Part shown: piece after piece, positions 5,666 to 6,752 of the stretch | Numbering within the stretch: position 1 is the first letter of the stretch | Layout of the letters: each line of letters begins with the position of its first letter | Origin: an uncultured Chlorobiota bacterium | GTDB lineage: Bacteria > Bacteroidota > Kapaibacteriia > OLB7 | Assembly (NCBI GenBank): GCA_946481475.1 | Contig: CAMLOB010000215.1 | Coordinates: 1-6,752, forward strand | Direction: 5' to 3' | DNA: 6,752 nucleotides | Translations under genes and position numbers: made by a program | The notes under the pieces: model-generated | The model's database searches: none | Told to the model about the DNA's origin: nothing | What the model saw: the letters and a program-made list of their open reading frames with translations, nothing else

Positions 5666-6400
5666 TTACTTCAGTGTGTAGGAAGTCAGTGTCTGAACAT
5701 CGCCGCTGATCTCTCCGTCCGACTCGGATTCGCTCTCCACGGAATAGACATATCCGATTGAGGGAGCAAAGGTAAACTCGATGTCACTGTGAACCGTGAT
5801 GTGCAGGCCGGGAACAATAGGGAAGGGGAAAACCATATCCTGCGCCAGTTTGCCGACCCATACCTTCATATCGCTCCCCTGATACTGTACGGTCTCCTCG
5901 CGAACCCAGGAACTGGCCAATGTCATTTTCAGCGTGTCCATTCCCCCCATCCCGTTGTCGGCCACCGTATCGATCAGCGTATAGTTCTGTCCGCTCTTGC
6001 TGCCGTAGGGGAGGGTAATCCACCGGGGATCAACGCCTTCGATTCCTCCATCCTCCGCCAGATCCAGCCAGAGCGAGACGTCGTTGTTACTTTCGTACTT
6101 CAGGTAGATATCGCTCGTATCTCCCAGCGTCCCGATCTGTCTGAAATGCGTGACGTTCGTCTTGCCGCCGACTTCGATACCGGTCTCGATCACTTCCACG
6201 GTAAGGGTCTCCTCGGTCGCATCCACCTTGTTCCCCTCCTCGGTCTCGTAGTAATTATATGTGTAGGTGCTCCCCACCTTCGGCGACGTAATCGAAGAGG
6301 AACCCGGATCATCCGGATTATCCTCGGAACATCCCTGGAACGTCACCAATCCGGTTCCGGTCAGAAGAACCAGGAACAGGTACAATGCAAGCCGATGCAT
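5666..6400 (-). CDS. Beta-rich secreted lipoprotein of unknown function (244 aa)
   Basis: ATG 6398-6400 is chosen because AAGGAG lies 5 bases before it and because it starts a lipoprotein signal: MHRLALYLFLVLLTGTGLV followed by FQGC, with Cys24 as the lipidated residue. After Cys comes an acidic/serine linker (SEDNPDDPGSSS, 25-36), then a domain that opens PKVGSTYTYNYYET and continues with alternating polar/hydrophobic strands to the C-terminal YTLK. Many Bacteroidota lipoproteins of unknown function have this 'Cys, acidic linker, VGS.y.Y' layout. Asp/Glu right after Cys (SEDN) would suit surface export in some Bacteroidetes, but this is inference. No catalytic motif is visible. It is the only gene here with a clear Shine-Dalgarno sequence. 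It is probably a single-gene unit, with a terminator after it. The open frame upstream to 6556 has no domain-like content. Confidence 0.87.
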   Translation of the reverse strand: MHRLALYLFLVLLTGTGLVTFQGCSEDNPDDPGSSSITSPKVGSTYTYNYYETEEGNKVDATEETLTVEVIETGIEVGGKTNVTHFRQIGTLGDTSDIYLKYESNNDVSLWLDLAEDGGIEGVDPRWITLPYGSKSGQNYTLIDTVADNGMGGMDTLKMTLASSWVREETVQYQGSDMKVWVGKLAQDMVFPFPIVPGLHITVHSDIEFTFAPSIGYVYSVESESESDGEISGDVQTLTSYTLK

Positions 6401-6405
6401 GATAT

Positions 6406-6411
6406 CTCCTT
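6406..6411 (-). promoter_or_regulatory. Shine-Dalgarno site that fixes the lipoprotein start
   Basis: The minus strand reads AAGGAG followed by ATATC and the ATG at 6400. This is a full match to the anti-Shine-Dalgarno core at good spacing. The other starts in the window have no comparable site. Confidence 0.75.
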
Positions 6412-6438
6412 GAAAACGATAGTGAATAATAAGCTGTT

Positions 6439-6458
6439 CATATCCCGAGAAGGATATG
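6439..6458. promoter_or_regulatory. Inverted repeat upstream of the lipoprotein gene, candidate operator
   Basis: CATATCC (6439-6445) and GGATATG (6452-6458) form a perfect 7-bp dyad with a 6-base spacer (CGAGAA). It lies 38-58 bases before the lipoprotein start, about where a promoter or repressor site would be. It could also be a leader hairpin. No clear -7 element is visible next to it. Confidence 0.4.
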
Positions 6459-6680
6459 CGGCAAAAGACACGAAAGAGGGAGCGATGTAACGGGAAGGAA
6501 ACATGGAGATTCTCCCCCACGACTCCTCCACGAGAAGCAGAGGTTCCCGACGTCACGACCGGAAGGCAGAGAACGCGAATTTCTCAGGAATACGGGGTTG
6601 GACGTCTGCACATCGTCACTTCACAGGGTCTGTATCGGAGAGATACGGGGATCTGTCCGGGCGGCTCTCGCTACCCCGAA
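6459..6680. other. Non-coding stretch with no recognisable gene
   Basis: With the leader of the lipoprotein gene and the repeat at the right edge, about 350 bases carry no gene. I see no protein with family features on either strand, no tRNA T-arm, and only small dyads: GAGAA/TTCTC (6569-6585) and GTATC/GATAC (6632-6646). The stretch may hold the promoter of the lipoprotein gene or of a gene beyond the window. Confidence 0.5.
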
Positions 6681-6752
6681 GGCCGGGCTCCCTCAGTGGC
6701 CGGGCTCCCTCAGTGGCCGGGCTCCCTCAGTGGCCGGGCTCCCTCAGTGGCC
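6681..6752. repeat. 17-bp perfect tandem repeat (minisatellite), truncated by the window edge
   Basis: The unit GGCCGGGCTCCCTCAGT repeats without any mismatch at 6681-6697, 6698-6714, 6715-6731 and 6732-6748, and a fifth copy begins GGCC at 6749-6752. Each junction places the palindrome GGCC. The unit is not a multiple of three, so on + all three frames give the same 17-residue cycle without a stop, while every minus frame meets TGA; there is no other sign of coding. The full length is unknown because it runs off the window. Confidence 0.95.

Noticed and set aside
6465..6475. GTCTTTTG-like -7 element for the lipoprotein gene
   Set aside because: It lacks the TA of TAnnTTTG and needs an extra T; too weak to call.
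5789..6490. 233-residue + strand open frame opposite the lipoprotein gene
   Set aside because: The minus strand has a Shine-Dalgarno site, signal peptide and lipobox; the + frame has none of these.
6412..6680. tRNA or small RNA gene
   Set aside because: No T-arm consensus, acceptor pairing or long stable stem was found; only 5-bp dyads.
6681..6752. CRISPR array
   Set aside because: The 17-bp units are directly adjacent with no spacers, so this is a simple tandem repeat.

Overview
The window is GC-rich bacterial DNA from the Bacteroidota/Chlorobiota (FCB) side of the tree. Three things point there. The gene entering at the left edge ends in a type IX secretion (T9SS) C-terminal sorting domain. 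A TATCTTTG element matching the Bacteroidota -7 promoter consensus (TAnnTTTG) precedes the small + strand gene. Most genes lack a Shine-Dalgarno sequence. The low-complexity, proline- and glutamate-rich proteins and high GC would suit a Kapabacteria/Ignavibacteria-type or Rhodothermus-type lineage rather than Bacteroides, but that placement is a guess.

Layout from left to right. (1) Bases 1-162 (+): the C-terminal 53 residues of a T9SS cargo protein. (2) 167-2497 (-): a 776-residue secreted OmpA-family protein with a beta-barrel-like N-terminal half and two OmpA domains. Its stop codon lies 4 bases from the stop of the converging T9SS gene. (3) 2498-2600: a divergent promoter region. (4) 2601-2840 (+): a 79-residue free-standing protein that looks like the T9SS/FlgD-type sorting fold without any cargo. 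(5) 2944-3573 (-): a lipoprotein built from degenerate 29-40 residue helical repeats. (6) 3639-4754 (-): scpB, with a large acidic insertion and an acidic tail. (7) 4811-5539 (-): scpA. (8) A strong hairpin terminator at about 5583-5638. (9) 5666-6400 (-): a beta-rich lipoprotein, the only gene here with a clear Shine-Dalgarno site. (10) 6401-6752: non-coding sequence ending in a perfect 17-bp tandem repeat that runs off the window.

Functionally, scpA and scpB form the kleisin/kite part of the SMC chromosome-condensation complex and are probably transcribed together, possibly with the repeat lipoprotein downstream. The other genes are envelope or secretion genes: OmpA-type peptidoglycan anchoring, two lipoproteins and T9SS sorting folds.

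I do not see a clear defence, mobile or biosynthetic system. The most unusual items are the acidic insertion inside ScpB's first winged-helix domain, the stand-alone sorting-fold protein, the OmpA protein whose first OmpA domain has lost the peptidoglycan-binding aspartate, the helical-repeat lipoprotein that stops partway through a repeat, and the 17-bp minisatellite.
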